This document shows, piece after piece, positions 4,772 through 5,468 of a stretch of 5,468 nt of DNA. Source of the DNA: an uncultured Bacilli bacterium (lineage in GTDB: Bacteria > Bacillota_I > Bacilli_A > RF39 > UBA660); NCBI GenBank assembly GCA_948874605.1, contig CAQRXS010000079.1:1-5468 (forward strand), in the 5' to 3' direction. Made by a program: the position numbers and the translations under genes. The notes beneath the pieces are model-generated. The model was not told where the DNA came from. It did no database searches and saw only the letters and a program-made list of their open reading frames with translations. Each line of letters begins with the position of its first letter. The first letter of the stretch is position 1.

Positions 4772-5468
4772 TTAAGGTGTAATTACTAAACGAAAACTTC
4801 CATTAGGATACACAGAGCCATGACCATGATCGAAAGCAAATACTCCTGATTCTGAACCAGTATTACTCGCACCTCCGCGCATAAACCAAGGATTTAGATT
4901 GAATAAAAAGAAAGCTTGATTGTTATACCATGAACTTATATGTCTAGTATCTTTACTCCCATATGAGACCATCTCAAATGATCCAACTTCTCCTGTTGCA
5001 TCTCCGAGGATTCTTCTTGTATACTCTGAATAACTAGTTCCATTCTCATGTATATCATAATATTTTTCTTCTGGCCAATTATATCCGAAAAGCAATTCCC
5101 CCTCTTCTCCAAATTTCCCAATAAATCCAGAATTATAAGTAGCATTTTTTCCGCTTAACAGATTTCCACTTTCATTAATCATTATAGCCATCACATATTC
5201 CCAAGCCCCACCTGCCATATCATAAATTCCAGTGATATTGCCTGTAGTACTTGCTAGTATTCCAGTTTCTGTATTATATAGTTGGGTTATATCTTCTGTT
5301 GTTCCATATTTATTACAATTCCTGTTATCACTTGTCCATCCACATTCAGGCTCATTCACACTTGCATAACCTGTTATACAATCAGAATTATTATTGATTC
5401 TGACACTTGTTCCTGAACCATATTTACTATGTTGTAAATATGCTACAGACCCCCATTCCGTATTCTTC
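4772..5468 (-). CDS. C-terminal part of an FGE-sulfatase/C-type-lectin-like, probably surface-exposed protein
   Basis: The minus-strand frame is open from the right edge to TAA at 4772, giving 231 residues; the true start lies outside. The GTG at 5359 is an internal Val codon, because clear homologous-looking sequence (NTEWGSVAYLQHSKYGSG..., TGYAS) continues upstream. The FGE-like signature is visible: GIYDMAGGAWEYVM (like YDMxGNVWEW), MRGGASNTGSESGVFAF, and a terminal GSFRLVI (like GFR). This fold occurs in formylglycine-generating enzymes and in many non-catalytic surface or adhesion proteins. The FGE catalytic Cys pair is not evident. Three Cys lie within about 25 residues (DCITG, PECGW, RNCNK), possibly disulphide-linked. 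The protein is rich in G, S, T, N and aromatic residues, as in exported proteins. I associate similar domains in gut Bacilli with pilin-like N-termini, but that end is not in view. Confidence 0.8.
   Translation of the reverse strand, partial: KNTEWGSVAYLQHSKYGSGTSVRINNNSDCITGYASVNEPECGWTSDNRNCNKYGTTEDITQLYNTETGILASTTGNITGIYDMAGGAWEYVMAIMINESGNLLSGKNATYNSGFIGKFGEEGELLFGYNWPEEKYYDIHENGTSYSEYTRRILGDATGEVGSFEMVSYGSKDTRHISSWYNNQAFFLFNLNPWFMRGGASNTGSESGVFAFDHGHGSVYPNGSFRLVITP

Noticed and set aside
4936..5145. A 69-aa minus-strand ORF
   Set aside because: It lies in another frame inside the FGE-like gene, whose protein shows clear family motifs.
5357..5359. GTG at 5359 as the start of the FGE-like gene
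   Set aside because: The same frame stays open to the window edge with family-like sequence (NTEWGSVAYL), so the codon is an internal Val.

Overview
The window is AT-rich DNA from a low-GC Bacillota-type bacterium. I infer this from strong AGGAGG-type ribosome binding sites, TTGACA/TATAAT-type promoters, a Gram-positive LexA with GAAC..GTTC operators, the lspA-rluD pair, and a YqgP/GluP-like rhomboid. All stops of complete genes are TAA, with one TAG. Trp is read from TGG and no gene needs TGA read-through, so the standard bacterial code fits. The FGE-like surface protein at the right edge resembles families I associate with uncultured gut Bacilli, but no genus can be named from this window.

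Left part (1-482): a minus-strand gene for a signal-anchor protein runs off the left edge. To its right is a 44-codon minus-strand gene (221-355) for a single-pass membrane protein. It has a strong ribosome binding site and its own terminator. It is divergent from lexA. The region between them carries two face-to-face promoters and two LexA-box palindromes. One box fills the -35/-10 spacer of the small gene, and the other overlaps the lexA -35. This is the organisation of the SOS division-inhibitor loci yneA (Bacillus) and sosA (Staphylococcus), so the small protein is a good candidate for an undescribed SOS-induced division inhibitor. This is the most interesting signal in the window.

Middle (483-3988): lexA (+) converges on a rhomboid intramembrane protease gene (-), with a hairpin terminator between them. 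Divergent from the rhomboid is a 108-aa four-helix membrane protein (+), possibly a shortened TspO/MBR relative. Its 3' end overlaps, tail to tail, the end of rluD. rluD (23S rRNA pseudouridine synthase) and lspA (lipoprotein signal peptidase) form a minus-strand operon with a 47-nt overlap.

Right part (4021-5468): a 210-aa soluble protein of unknown function (-) is followed by a terminator whose stem contains the gene's own stop codon. The extended -10 promoter of lspA follows at once. The right edge holds the C-terminal 231 residues of an FGE-sulfatase/C-type-lectin-like, probably surface-exposed protein (-), whose start lies outside the window. No rRNA, tRNA, CRISPR array, insertion sequence or attachment site was seen.
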